DNA of 64,000 nucleotides from Telmatobacter sp. DSM 110680. GTDB lineage: Bacteria; Acidobacteriota; Terriglobia; Terriglobales; Acidobacteriaceae. A program made the translations under genes and the position numbers. The stretch lies in assembly GCF_039994875.1 (NCBI RefSeq), contig NZ_CP121196.1, positions 2,666,001 to 2,730,000 of the forward strand. Reading direction: 5' to 3'. This document shows, one piece after another, positions 53,768 to 62,760 of the stretch. The notes beneath the pieces were generated by a model. The model was given only the letters and a program-made list of their open reading frames with translations, made no database searches and had not been told where the DNA came from. The first letter of the stretch is position 1. The number at the start of each line of letters is the position of its first letter.

Positions 53768-56700
53768 ATGAAGCGACGGGCAATACGGGGAGCGATCGCT
53801 GCGGCGGTGTTTGTGTGCGCGGGGATCGGGACATGCGCTCAGTCTCCGGCCACAGCGCAACCTGGAGCGGGTGCCAGTCCAAACGCCACGACTGCCGTTG
53901 ACGCTCCTAACGCCGCACCGGCGATTTCCGGCGGCAAACTCCATGGGCATGTAAAGAGCGGCACGGTGCCGCTTCCTGGCGTCACGGTCACGGCTCAGAA
54001 CTCTCTTACGGGAAAGAAGTATGCGACAACGACGGACGTGACTGGCGCGTGGTCTCTCGCCATTCCGCAAAACGGACGGTACGTGATTCGCACGCAGTTC
54101 GCAGCGTTTGCGCAAGGTGCGCAGGAAGCTTTGCTGAATACGTCCAGCCATGACCAAGCGGTCGAGTTTCAGCTGATGCTTGCTTCGCGGGTGGCACAGC
54201 AACAACAGCGCGAAGATGCGCAGGCGGGACAGGTTTCGCAGGCGATTCGGCAGTTGGCGAGCAACGGTGCGCAGGCCCTGAACCTGGTGAGCGCGCTGAC
54301 GGGTGACACGGAATCTCAGGGCAATTCGGGCGGCGCAAGTGGAGCGGCGTTGCCGACAGTCGCGGGAAACTCTGATTTCAGCGATCAGTCCGTGGCGATC
54401 AGCGGGCAGTCGGGCTCTGTAAGTCCGCTCGCGGGCGTGGATATGGACCGCTTGCGCGACGCTATGGAGACGATGCGCGCCCAGGGAGGTATGAACGGTG
54501 AGGGTGGGCCGGGCGGTGGATTGTTTGGCGGCGGTGGATTTGGCGGCGGCGGATTCGGAGGAGGAGGGTTCGGTGGCGGCGGATTTGGTGGCGGTCGGGG
54601 CGGCGGCGGTCGCGGGAATTTCCGCGGATTTAATCCGGGGCAGCCACATGGAGCAATTTTCTGGATGGGTAGCAACTCGGCGCTGAATGCGGAACCCTTC
54701 AGCCTTCACGGCCAATCGCAGCAGCAGCCGGCATCAGGTACGAATCGCTTCGGGCTCACATTTATCAGCGCACCTTACATTCCCGGGTTGACGAAGCCAA
54801 GCGGGAAAGACACGGTGTTTCTTACGCTGTCGGGGTCGCGCAGTTCAAACCCCCTGGATGAGTACGCGACAGTGCCGACGGATGCGGAACGTGCGGGTGA
54901 TTTTTCAGCTGCAGGATTGCCGGCCATTTTTGATCCGACAACGTTTCAGCAGTTCTCATCGAACGGCGTCTTGAACGTGATTCCGGGAGGGCGCATCTCG
55001 CCTCAAGCCAAGGCACTGGTGCAGTATTTCCCTGAGCCGAATATCCCCAATGCAGTGCAAAACTATCATCTGCTATCGACCGCACAGTCCAACTCGACGC
55101 AGGCTGGGATTCGCTATATGCGCAGCATCGGCGCGAACGCGTCGCCGTTTGGTCTTGGCGGACGCGGGGGCGGCGGAGGTCGACGCGCGCAGCAGAGTCA
55201 AGGTCTGCGCCAAAGTGTAAGTTCGAATTACAACTGGAGCCACTCTGCTTCAGACAATGTGAATCTCTTTCCGGAACTGGGAGGCAAGACTGCGGCAGAT
55301 TCATACTCGCTGCAGGCAGGCTATACGCTGGGATACAAAAAGTTCACCAATATTTTCAATGTAAATTGGAATCGGTCTGATACGAACGTTCGTAACTTTT
55401 TTACGAATGAGACTGACATCGAAACGCAGCTGGGAATTCTGGGGTCCAACGGCGATCCGCTGAATGCAAGCCCGTTGAATTATGGATTGCCGAGCGTTGT
55501 ACTGAGCAATATTGCGGGTCTCAACGAGCAGCAGCCGAGAGTTGCGATTCAACAGACAATCTCATTCTCTGAAACTCTTAGCTGGATTCATGGCAAACAC
55601 AATATGCGTTTCGGCGGGGATTATCGCCGCGTACACAATGATTTTCTTTCAAGTTCGAATGCCACGGGCAACTTCACGTTTACCGGATTATTCACGCAGG
55701 ATTCAACGAGCGATCAGAATACCGGCTTTTCTTTCGCCGATTTTCTGCTGGGGCTTCCGCAGCAGACAGCGTTGAATGCCGCGGTGAACAAGAGCTACCT
55801 TCGCGACAATGTGATGGATGGATTTTTGCAGGATGACTGGCGCTGGAAGCCAAGCCTCACGCTGAACTACGGATTGCGGTATGAGTTCTTCGCTCCATAT
55901 ACGGAAAAATACGGACGGCTAGCCGAAGTCGCGACAAATCCGACGCAAGGATTCACGACGCAAACAGAGGTGCAGTCGGGACAAAGCGGGCTTCCCGCTT
56001 CGCTGGTGAATCCATTTCGCAAGGCCTTCGCACCGCGCGTTGGCATGGCGTGGAGGGTTCCCAAAGTCAAACAGATGGTCGTTCGCGCGGGATTCGGGAT
56101 GAATTACACGGTCGGCTCTTACGCTACGTTCGCGGCGACGATGGCACATCAACCTCCGTTTGCAAATGAGCAGACGAACCAGGAAGCGACCTCGAATGGC
56201 ACACCGTCTTCATCTTGCTCGCAAAGCGGAAATTGTCTGACGCTGGCGCGAGGGTTCCCCGCGCCGGATGCGGTCGGAAACTATGCTCTGGATCCGCACT
56301 TCAGCTTGCCCTATGTGCAGACGTGGAATCTCGATGTTCAAAAGACGCTGCCGTGGGGCGTCGTGGTGAACGTCGGCTATAACGGATCGAAAGGGAATCA
56401 CCTGGATATCGTCACGGCTCCGCGCGCGCTGGTGAGCAGCCCCGATACCGATCCGCCCAATTTCCTGAACTGCACAGGATTGCCGGTTTGCTACCCGTTG
56501 AACTTCCGGTTTGAGCAGGCTGCTGCCTTCTACAAATTCAATGCGGGGACGCTGCGGGTCAATAAGCGGATGTCAAACGGCGTTGCGCTCGGCGCGAACT
56601 ATCAGTACTCGCATGCGATCGACAATGCGGGTGTGGTGGGCGGCGTGGGAGGAGTTGGCGCACAGAACTGGACCAACCTTCTGGACGAAGAAGGGAATTC

Positions 56701-57262
56701 GAGCATTGATCAGAGGCACAAGGTTACCGGAACATACGTGTATGAACTGCCTTTTGGGGCGGACAAACGCTGGGTGACCACGGGAACGGGCTCGCACGTA
56801 TTGGAAGGCTTTTCGGTCTCCGGTAGCTTCACGTTCGGGAGCGGCACTCCGCTGACGCCGGTGTTCTCGGCATCGCAAGTAAGCGTGGCGTGCGGCACTG
56901 GAGGGACATTCAGGCCGAATCTCACGGGTACGCCGCTCAACTTGAGTAGCGGTCGGCAGTGGTTTAATCCTACTGCGTTCAACGAGCCTGCGTTAAATTC
57001 GCAATTTCCTTGCGGCACCTTCGGAAATACACCACGCAGTTTCTTTAATGGTCCAGGAACGGTGCAAAACAACATGGCGCTCTCAAAGACCATGCAGCTT
57101 GGCGACACGCGCAGCATGGAGATTCGCGCAACGATCAACAACGCTTTCAACACCGTGCAGTACTCGGGCGTTGATACCAATGTTGCATCGCCCACGTTCG
57201 GGCAGGTGACGTCCGCGGCATCGATGCGGTCGTTCCAATTCACGTCGAGGTTCAGATTCTGA
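53768..57262 (+). CDS. TonB-dependent receptor with N-terminal carboxypeptidase-regulatory-like domain
   Basis: The 1164-residue outer-membrane protein (Oar/SusC-like acidobacterial type) has a signal peptide (IRGAIAAAVFVCAGIGTCA), a CarboxypepD_reg-like domain (GGKLHGHVKSGTVPLPGVTV) and a Gln/Ala helical part. A Gly/Phe-rich tract of about 38 residues at 246-283 is made of near-perfect GFGGG units, and a second Gly/Arg tract lies near 463. A TonB beta-barrel follows and ends with an aromatic (FTSRFRF). It likely imports large organic ligands with TonB. The stop touches the start of a VWFA gene (TGATG), so the two are one operon. Confidence 0.9.
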   Translation: MKRRAIRGAIAAAVFVCAGIGTCAQSPATAQPGAGASPNATTAVDAPNAAPAISGGKLHGHVKSGTVPLPGVTVTAQNSLTGKKYATTTDVTGAWSLAIPQNGRYVIRTQFAAFAQGAQEALLNTSSHDQAVEFQLMLASRVAQQQQREDAQAGQVSQAIRQLASNGAQALNLVSALTGDTESQGNSGGASGAALPTVAGNSDFSDQSVAISGQSGSVSPLAGVDMDRLRDAMETMRAQGGMNGEGGPGGGLFGGGGFGGGGFGGGGFGGGGFGGGRGGGGRGNFRGFNPGQPHGAIFWMGSNSALNAEPFSLHGQSQQQPASGTNRFGLTFISAPYIPGLTKPSGKDTVFLTLSGSRSSNPLDEYATVPTDAERAGDFSAAGLPAIFDPTTFQQFSSNGVLNVIPGGRISPQAKALVQYFPEPNIPNAVQNYHLLSTAQSNSTQAGIRYMRSIGANASPFGLGGRGGGGGRRAQQSQGLRQSVSSNYNWSHSASDNVNLFPELGGKTAADSYSLQAGYTLGYKKFTNIFNVNWNRSDTNVRNFFTNETDIETQLGILGSNGDPLNASPLNYGLPSVVLSNIAGLNEQQPRVAIQQTISFSETLSWIHGKHNMRFGGDYRRVHNDFLSSSNATGNFTFTGLFTQDSTSDQNTGFSFADFLLGLPQQTALNAAVNKSYLRDNVMDGFLQDDWRWKPSLTLNYGLRYEFFAPYTEKYGRLAEVATNPTQGFTTQTEVQSGQSGLPASLVNPFRKAFAPRVGMAWRVPKVKQMVVRAGFGMNYTVGSYATFAATMAHQPPFANEQTNQEATSNGTPSSSCSQSGNCLTLARGFPAPDAVGNYALDPHFSLPYVQTWNLDVQKTLPWGVVVNVGYNGSKGNHLDIVTAPRALVSSPDTDPPNFLNCTGLPVCYPLNFRFEQAAAFYKFNAGTLRVNKRMSNGVALGANYQYSHAIDNAGVVGGVGGVGAQNWTNLLDEEGNSSIDQRHKVTGTYVYELPFGADKRWVTTGTGSHVLEGFSVSGSFTFGSGTPLTPVFSASQVSVACGTGGTFRPNLTGTPLNLSSGRQWFNPTAFNEPALNSQFPCGTFGNTPRSFFNGPGTVQNNMALSKTMQLGDTRSMEIRATINNAFNTVQYSGVDTNVASPTFGQVTSAASMRSFQFTSRFRF

Positions 57263-59415
57263 TGACGAATTGGACGCAGAAGGCGATTGCTGTTGCAGTG
57301 ATCGGCGCGCTTGCTTTGCAAGGCGTGCGGATTGCGCCTGCGCAGGATTCGCCGCAGTCGGACAACTATGTCTTCAAGGCGAATGCGGAACTTGTGCTAA
57401 CAAATGTTGTGGTGCGCGATTCCAAGACAGGCGAGTTTGTTCGAGGCCTCAAGCAGAGCGATTTCACGGTGCTCGAGAATGGAAAGCCGCAGCAGATCGC
57501 GTCGTTTGATTATCAAACCGTTGAGATGGCCACTCCTTTGAAGGAGGCGACCATCAGCGGGCTGGCTTCCGGTTTGAATGGGCCTGCAGGAAGCAAAGCT
57601 GCTGTTGTCGCCAAACCGGAGGACCTGCGCAACCATCGGCTGATCGTGATGTTTTTCGACCTGACTTCCATGCAGCCCGAAGACCTGGACCGCTGTGTAA
57701 CGGCAGCGCGTGATTTCCTGACCAACAAGATGCAGCCTGCAGATCTGGTCGCGCTGGTATCGCTTGACGAGACGCTCAAGGTGGACCAGGACTTCACGGC
57801 CGATAAGGCGGTTCTGGCTAACGAGGTTGGTGTGTACAACGGAACCCAGGGCCAGGGATTTGCGCAGGGAGCCACGGCAAACACAAACCAGGTGGAAGAC
57901 ACGACTGGTTACACGCCAGATGAGAGCGAATACAACGATTTGAATACGGATCGCGAATTGTATGCGCTGCGAGCAATCTCCAAGGCACTCACGAAAATCG
58001 GAGAGAAGAAGTCGCTGCTGTATTTCTCGGGCGGCATCTCCCGCGATGGTATCGAGAACCAGGCGTCGCTGCGAGCAGCCATTAATTCAGCCGTTCGGGC
58101 AAACCTTTCGATCTATAGTGTGGACACGCGCGGTTTGCAGGCGATTTCGCCGCTGGGCGATGCTTCAACTGGGAGCACCCGGGGTTCGGGTGCGTTTAAC
58201 GGTGCAGCGCTTACGAATAACATGAACTCGAATTTCGCCTCACAGGAAGTGATGGCGACACTGAGTTCCGAAACGGGCGGCAAAGCATTTTTCGATTCCA
58301 ACGATTTTGCTCCGGCATTTGCGCAGGTACAGCGGGACATGTCGGCCTATTACGCTATCGGTTTTCATTCATCGAACCCTGCGCGCGACGGGAAGTATCG
58401 CAAGCTAACGATCAAGGTCAATCGGCCGGGTTTGAAGATCGAATACCGTCCGGGCTATTATGCGCCGGCGGATTTCAAACACTCTGGCCGGGAAGATCGG
58501 GAGCGCGAACTGGACGAACAATTGGCCAGCGATCTGCCAGCGACGGACGTAGCGGTGTATCTCGACGCCATGTACTTTCGGCTGGACGAAAACCGGTTCT
58601 TTGTGCCGGTTTCGCTGATTGTGCCCGGATCGCAGATTCCCTTCGTCAAAGGCGGCGATAAGGACAAGGCCACACTCGATATCATCGGCGAGGTAGTTGA
58701 CGAGGTAAAGCGGCCAATTGGCAACGCCCGAGAGACTGTAAAGCTCAACCTTGATCCTGCCTTGCAGGCCCGCCAGAAGAATATTGAGTACACTACGAGC
58801 TTCAATCTGCCGCCCGGGAAATACCGGCTGAAGTTTGTGGTGCGCGAGAACCAGACCGGGCGGATGGGATCGTTTGAAGCGGACATAACATTGCCAGACA
58901 TGAAGAAGCAGCCGCTCAAGATGAGTTCCATTGTGCTGGCCTCGTTGCGTCAGCCGAGCAAGAAGGCTTCGCCGCTAGTGCGGGGAGGCGAGGAGTACGT
59001 GCCGAATATCAGCCACGTCTTCCGGCAGGATCAGCATCTCTACCTTCTGTACGAGGTGTACGGTCCGACGCGGGAGAAGCTGACCGAGGGTAAACCGAAG
59101 GGCACCAAAGCAGGTATCAATCTGCTCAGCAGCCTTGAACTTATTCAGGGCGCCACCAAGGTCTATGAGACGCCCCTCGTGCAGGCAAAGGCAATCAACG
59201 TAGAGGGCCGGGACGCGGTGGCCGTGGAATTGGATGTGCCGCTGGCAGGGTTGAAACCGGGCTCGTACCTGTGCCAGCTTAACGTGATTGATGATGCCGG
59301 AGGTAGCTTCGCGTTTCCGCGTTTTGCGGTCTTGCTGCGTGAGCCGACGATTCCTGCGGCTCCGACCGTTCCGGCTGCGACTAGCTCGAGCATTGCTCCG
59401 GCCGGGCAGCCATAG
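57262..59415 (+). CDS. VWFA-related acidobacterial secreted protein, copy 3
   Basis: The 717-residue protein is the largest VWFA copy in the window. It has a signal peptide (AIAVAVIGALALQGVRIAPA), then the family entry VVRDSKTGEFVRGLKQSDFT, a MIDAS that is degenerate (FFDLTSMQ in place of DxSxS) and the family end (YYAIGFHSSNP ... EYRPGYYAP). The C-terminal 300 residues form further beta domains (RQKNIEYTTSFNLPPGKYRL) of unknown role. It is coupled to the TonB receptor by a one-base overlap and likely works with it on the surface, by inference. Confidence 0.89.
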   Translation: MTNWTQKAIAVAVIGALALQGVRIAPAQDSPQSDNYVFKANAELVLTNVVVRDSKTGEFVRGLKQSDFTVLENGKPQQIASFDYQTVEMATPLKEATISGLASGLNGPAGSKAAVVAKPEDLRNHRLIVMFFDLTSMQPEDLDRCVTAARDFLTNKMQPADLVALVSLDETLKVDQDFTADKAVLANEVGVYNGTQGQGFAQGATANTNQVEDTTGYTPDESEYNDLNTDRELYALRAISKALTKIGEKKSLLYFSGGISRDGIENQASLRAAINSAVRANLSIYSVDTRGLQAISPLGDASTGSTRGSGAFNGAALTNNMNSNFASQEVMATLSSETGGKAFFDSNDFAPAFAQVQRDMSAYYAIGFHSSNPARDGKYRKLTIKVNRPGLKIEYRPGYYAPADFKHSGREDRERELDEQLASDLPATDVAVYLDAMYFRLDENRFFVPVSLIVPGSQIPFVKGGDKDKATLDIIGEVVDEVKRPIGNARETVKLNLDPALQARQKNIEYTTSFNLPPGKYRLKFVVRENQTGRMGSFEADITLPDMKKQPLKMSSIVLASLRQPSKKASPLVRGGEEYVPNISHVFRQDQHLYLLYEVYGPTREKLTEGKPKGTKAGINLLSSLELIQGATKVYETPLVQAKAINVEGRDAVAVELDVPLAGLKPGSYLCQLNVIDDAGGSFAFPRFAVLLREPTIPAAPTVPAATSSSIAPAGQP

Positions 59416-59477
59416 ACTCAAATCCTGCAACAGTGGCCGTCACCAATCCGCGTATTCTGGAGAAGCGGTGAGGTGAG

Positions 59478-60320
59478 ATGGCGGGCGGCGAAACAGGACG
59501 TGTGGCAGTAATTACGGGAGCCACGGGTGGCGTAGGTGCCGCGGTTGCACGGGCTCTGTCGCGAGCCGGATATTCCCTGGTACTGACCGCACCATCCATG
59601 GAGAAGCTGAGTGCCCTTGCTTCGCAATTGAAAGGGCCCTGCACGGTCATCGAGGGCAACCTGAGCGACGAATCGCTGCCCGAAACGCTGCTGTATGCAG
59701 CTCTGGATCGCTTTGGCCGTTGCGACATCTGCTTCAACAACGGAGCGCTCTTTGAGGCCGGAATCATCGAAACGGTAGATATTGAGCGGCTCATTAGCAT
59801 GGTGCGGGTCAATGTCGAAGGATCCTTCCGCGTGGCTTATGTCTTCGTGAAGCATTTCGTCTCAGAGGGGGCCGGGCATCTGGTAAATGTATCCAGCGCC
59901 GTGGGCAGTAGTTCGCGTCCGACTGCTTATGCTGCCACCCAGCGAGCGATCGAAGTGCTCTCAGATGCGTTGGTAGCCGAATTGGACGATGGCGATGTTC
60001 TTGTTACCTGCATTCAGCCGGGACTGGTAAAGACCGGGGCGCATCATCGCTGGGAGATTGGTCCCGAGGGTGCATCCGGGGCCGGCTATCCATTGGAGCC
60101 TGAGGATTTTGCCCGAATGGTGCTATTTATTCTCGAGGAGACGGCGGGCGGGCGCAATGCCAACCAGCACTTTGAACAATCTTCATCTGCTGCGATTGAC
60201 CAATCGGTCGAGGAGAGTCGGCACGCGGTTCCAGCGGAACCAGAAATGAAGGGTGCAGAGTCTGTCGAACCGGCTCACGAAGATGCCGCGGACGCAGGGT
60301 TCCTGCAGGACGAAGCTTAA
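59478..60320 (+). CDS. SDR-family protein with altered active site
   Basis: The 280-residue Rossmann protein has TGATGGVGAAVARAL for NAD(P) binding and NNGALFEAG for the fold. The catalytic Tyr is in place (Y151, with VNVSSAVGSSSRPTAY), but the partner Lys of YxxxK is Gln155 (YAATQ). It may be inactive or use another residue. After the fold comes an acidic tail of about 50 residues (SSSAAIDQSVEESRHAVPAE and on). No partner is apparent. It is convergent with a small DUF5522 gene. Confidence 0.86.
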   Translation: MAGGETGRVAVITGATGGVGAAVARALSRAGYSLVLTAPSMEKLSALASQLKGPCTVIEGNLSDESLPETLLYAALDRFGRCDICFNNGALFEAGIIETVDIERLISMVRVNVEGSFRVAYVFVKHFVSEGAGHLVNVSSAVGSSSRPTAYAATQRAIEVLSDALVAELDDGDVLVTCIQPGLVKTGAHHRWEIGPEGASGAGYPLEPEDFARMVLFILEETAGGRNANQHFEQSSSAAIDQSVEESRHAVPAEPEMKGAESVEPAHEDAADAGFLQDEA

Positions 60321-60328
60321 CGGCCGGG

Positions 60329-60517
60329 TCATGCCGGTGCGTTTTTGTCCTGAGGCGTACCGCGATAGGGACAATGCCTGCAGCCTGATCCGCAGCATGT
60401 GCCGCGCTTCAACAGAAACGCGGCAGTGAAGACCATATTTGGGCCGTCGAAGTAGTAGTCTTCTGGATCGAGATGTGGCGCAGGGGTTGGTGGCGCCGGG
60501 GTATCGTTCCCATGCAT
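60329..60517 (-). CDS. DUF5522-type small Cys-rich protein
   Basis: The 62-residue protein has DPEDYYFDGPNMVFTAAFLL followed by KRGTCCGSGCRHCPYRGTP, the conserved DUF5522 pattern with four Cys and a His, probably a metal site. The function is unknown. A longer frame continues upstream, but it runs antisense to the KdsC-like gene. The start at 60517 leaves 81 bp to that gene; an ATG at 60586 would give 85 residues but leave only 12 bp. Neither start has a good ribosome binding site. Confidence 0.75.
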   Translation of the reverse strand: MHGNDTPAPPTPAPHLDPEDYYFDGPNMVFTAAFLLKRGTCCGSGCRHCPYRGTPQDKNAPA

Positions 60518-60598
60518 TTCTTGATTGTCGCAGACTTTGTCTTCGTGCGATTCGTCGTCCTGAGGCCCGCTTTGATGTGCCCACATTAGAATCGAACT

Positions 60599-61261
60599 AT
60601 GACATTGACCGCACAAGATCGCGCCCGCCGCATCAAGATCATTCTCTTTGACGTGGACGGGGTGCTGACCGACGGAACCATCTGGCTTGTTCCCGCACCC
60701 AATCCCGCGTCGAGCAGCGCAGACACGCAATCGCATCTTTCGAAGCACGAGGGGCAAGTCGGCTTCGGAGTCCACTCCGCAACAATGATGGAAGCGAAGG
60801 GTTACAGCGCGCACGACGGTACGGCCATCTCGCTGGCGCGGCTTGGGGGCATGAAGTGTGGCGTGATTACCAAGCGAGTAAGTGAGACTGTGGCGACTCG
60901 AGCCCGGGATTTGAAACTTGAGTTTGTCTACATGGGGCAGGCATTCAAGATGCAGGCGGTACGAGAGATCATGGCGAAAGAAGGCGTGACGCTTGAGGAG
61001 ATCGCGTACGTTGGGGATGACGTTATCGATCTGCCGGTGATGCGGGAGTGCGGATTTGCGGTGGCAGTGGCCAACGCGCGGCAGCAGGTAAAGGCCGCAG
61101 CCCACTATATAACTCCGAATGCGGGTGGCTACGGCGCGGGGCGCGATGCTGTCGAATTCATTCTTGAGGCCAAGGGGCTTCTGCAAAAGACAATCGACGA
61201 ATACATTGACGAGCGCAATCCCATTTCACCTGCTATGGACATCGGTAAGGGTTCGGACTAG
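60599..61261 (+). CDS. KdsC-like HAD phosphatase with loop insertion
   Basis: KdsC removes phosphate from KDO-8-phosphate in lipopolysaccharide synthesis. The 220-residue HAD protein has motif I IILFDVDGVLTDGTIW, motif III AFKMQAVREIM and motif IV YVGDDVIDLPVMRECG. Typical KdsC is about 180 residues; here about 35 residues (PAPNPASSSADTQSHL and on) are inserted after motif I, before SAHDGTAISLARLGG. Motif II reads VITKRVSE in place of TGR. These changes make KDO-8-P activity likely but not certain. Confidence 0.85.
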   Translation: MTLTAQDRARRIKIILFDVDGVLTDGTIWLVPAPNPASSSADTQSHLSKHEGQVGFGVHSATMMEAKGYSAHDGTAISLARLGGMKCGVITKRVSETVATRARDLKLEFVYMGQAFKMQAVREIMAKEGVTLEEIAYVGDDVIDLPVMRECGFAVAVANARQQVKAAAHYITPNAGGYGAGRDAVEFILEAKGLLQKTIDEYIDERNPISPAMDIGKGSD

Positions 61262-61276
61262 CCGGATTCTGTGCGA

Positions 61277-62551
61277 TCAGTTTGCCGAAGGAAATATTTG
61301 TTCAATCAGGATTGTCCGCAGCGTTTGACGAAGATCGGTCTTGGCATCCGGCTCCGTATTCGATTGCGGATGTAGCTCCGGCGTGGGAGGCGGCGCACCG
61401 GTGTCGGTGGTGTTAACGGCGAGAATGCTGGCGCATTGATCCGCTGGATCGATCAGCAGTTCAGATGAAAAGCCGCCCTGGTCGCCATCGTGATAGATGT
61501 AACGATGGCCGCCGGTCTCAACGACAAAAAACCCAAGTCCCATTTTTGGCTGCGTGCCGTGCGGTCCCGACGTGTATGCCGTAGCGGCCTCGCCGGGCTC
61601 GGTTGCGGGCAAAACGCCGGTCCATGCCTCTTCGAGTGAACTGCGCTTGAGTACCATTTCGTAAAGTGGATTGGCTGGATCGCCTGTGAGGAAGCGCAGA
61701 TACTTTGCCATGTCGGTGATTGGCGCCTTCAGTCCGCTGTTGGAAGTAGTGATGCCAGTGTCGAAATTCAGAGGCTGTGGAGTGAGTTTCGTACCGGCGC
61801 GCAGGTAGCTTGCGGAGACATGGCTCTCAAGGAAATAGGGTGCAACGTCGAAGTAGGTGCTATTCATGCCGAGGGGCTTGAGAATGTTTTTGTCGATGTA
61901 GACCTCGAAGTCGTCGCCGCTGATGCGTTCGATGATCTGGCCAAGAAAGACGTAGCCGAGGTTGGAATAGCTCCAGCGGCTCCCTGGCGCGAAAGCGATA
62001 TGTGTATAGGGAAGCATGGCAGCGACCTGCGACCACCTGGTGGGCTCGAATGGCTGCCAGTCGCAGTTGGAGGTGTCGTCGCAGTCCCAGGGCCAGGTGG
62101 GATTACGGAACCCGGCACTGTGCGTAAGCAGATGCCGGATGGTGATGGTGTCGATCGAGCCGAATTGATCGTGCACTTCGCGCAACTCCGGCACATAACG
62201 AACGGCCGGATCATCCAGCGAGAGTTTGCCGCGATCCCTGAGTTGGAGAATTGCGATGGCCGTCATGGTCTTCGTTATTGAGGCCCAGTTGTAGGATGTT
62301 GCGTTGTCGATTCGCTGATGGGTTTCACGTCGAGCTTCGCCAAACGCAATCGTCTGTTCAGGTCCCTGACCGCGCACAAGCGCAAATCCACCTCCCACAA
62401 CGCCATGCTGCTGGAGCACCGATTCGAACTGAGGACCAAAAGTTATCAGTGAGGAATTTGACTTACGCGCCTGAGATTTTCCGGTGGCAGCGAATGAAAC
62501 GGCGGCTATTCCCGCGATCAGGATGTAGATACATGGGCGCTTGGTCGGCAT
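61277..62551 (-). CDS. Exported serine hydrolase, beta-lactamase (class C/AmpH-like) family
   Basis: The 424-residue exported enzyme has a signal peptide (IYILIAGIAAVSFAATGKSQ), S91-x-x-K94 (WASITKTMTAIAILQLRD), and the YxN element in RWSYSNLGYVFLGQII. It is most like penicillin-binding/esterase-type relatives rather than clinical beta-lactamases. The final KTG-like box appears as HDGDQGGFSSEL. It is convergent with the KdsC-like gene and divergent from a response regulator. Confidence 0.88.
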   Translation of the reverse strand: MPTKRPCIYILIAGIAAVSFAATGKSQARKSNSSLITFGPQFESVLQQHGVVGGGFALVRGQGPEQTIAFGEARRETHQRIDNATSYNWASITKTMTAIAILQLRDRGKLSLDDPAVRYVPELREVHDQFGSIDTITIRHLLTHSAGFRNPTWPWDCDDTSNCDWQPFEPTRWSQVAAMLPYTHIAFAPGSRWSYSNLGYVFLGQIIERISGDDFEVYIDKNILKPLGMNSTYFDVAPYFLESHVSASYLRAGTKLTPQPLNFDTGITTSNSGLKAPITDMAKYLRFLTGDPANPLYEMVLKRSSLEEAWTGVLPATEPGEAATAYTSGPHGTQPKMGLGFFVVETGGHRYIYHDGDQGGFSSELLIDPADQCASILAVNTTDTGAPPPTPELHPQSNTEPDAKTDLRQTLRTILIEQIFPSAN

Positions 62552-62760
62552 GGCGCAATCATAATATGCGTCGTAAGCCGATCAGAGATCGAAAATCCCA
62601 CTGCCGACAAAGTCTTCCGACGAGCGTACATCCAGCAATTGGAGGGGTGCATCTGATTTGTCAAGTGGACCTTGCGTTGGGCGATAAAAGTCATTCCATT
62701 AAATTCTCGCCATTTTTTTTGATTTTAGAGATCATCTTTACCAGCTGCGAGGTCAGGAAC

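Noticed and set aside
53459..54715. 418-codon minus-strand frame across the XRE-TonB gap and receptor start
   Set aside because: It is low-complexity and Arg-rich, and lies opposite the receptor signal peptide and regulatory-like domain, both of which are convincing on the plus strand.
60518..61186. Upstream 220 codons of the minus-strand frame ending in the DUF5522 protein
   Set aside because: They lie antisense to the KdsC-like gene and have no family pattern; only the final 62 codons match DUF5522.
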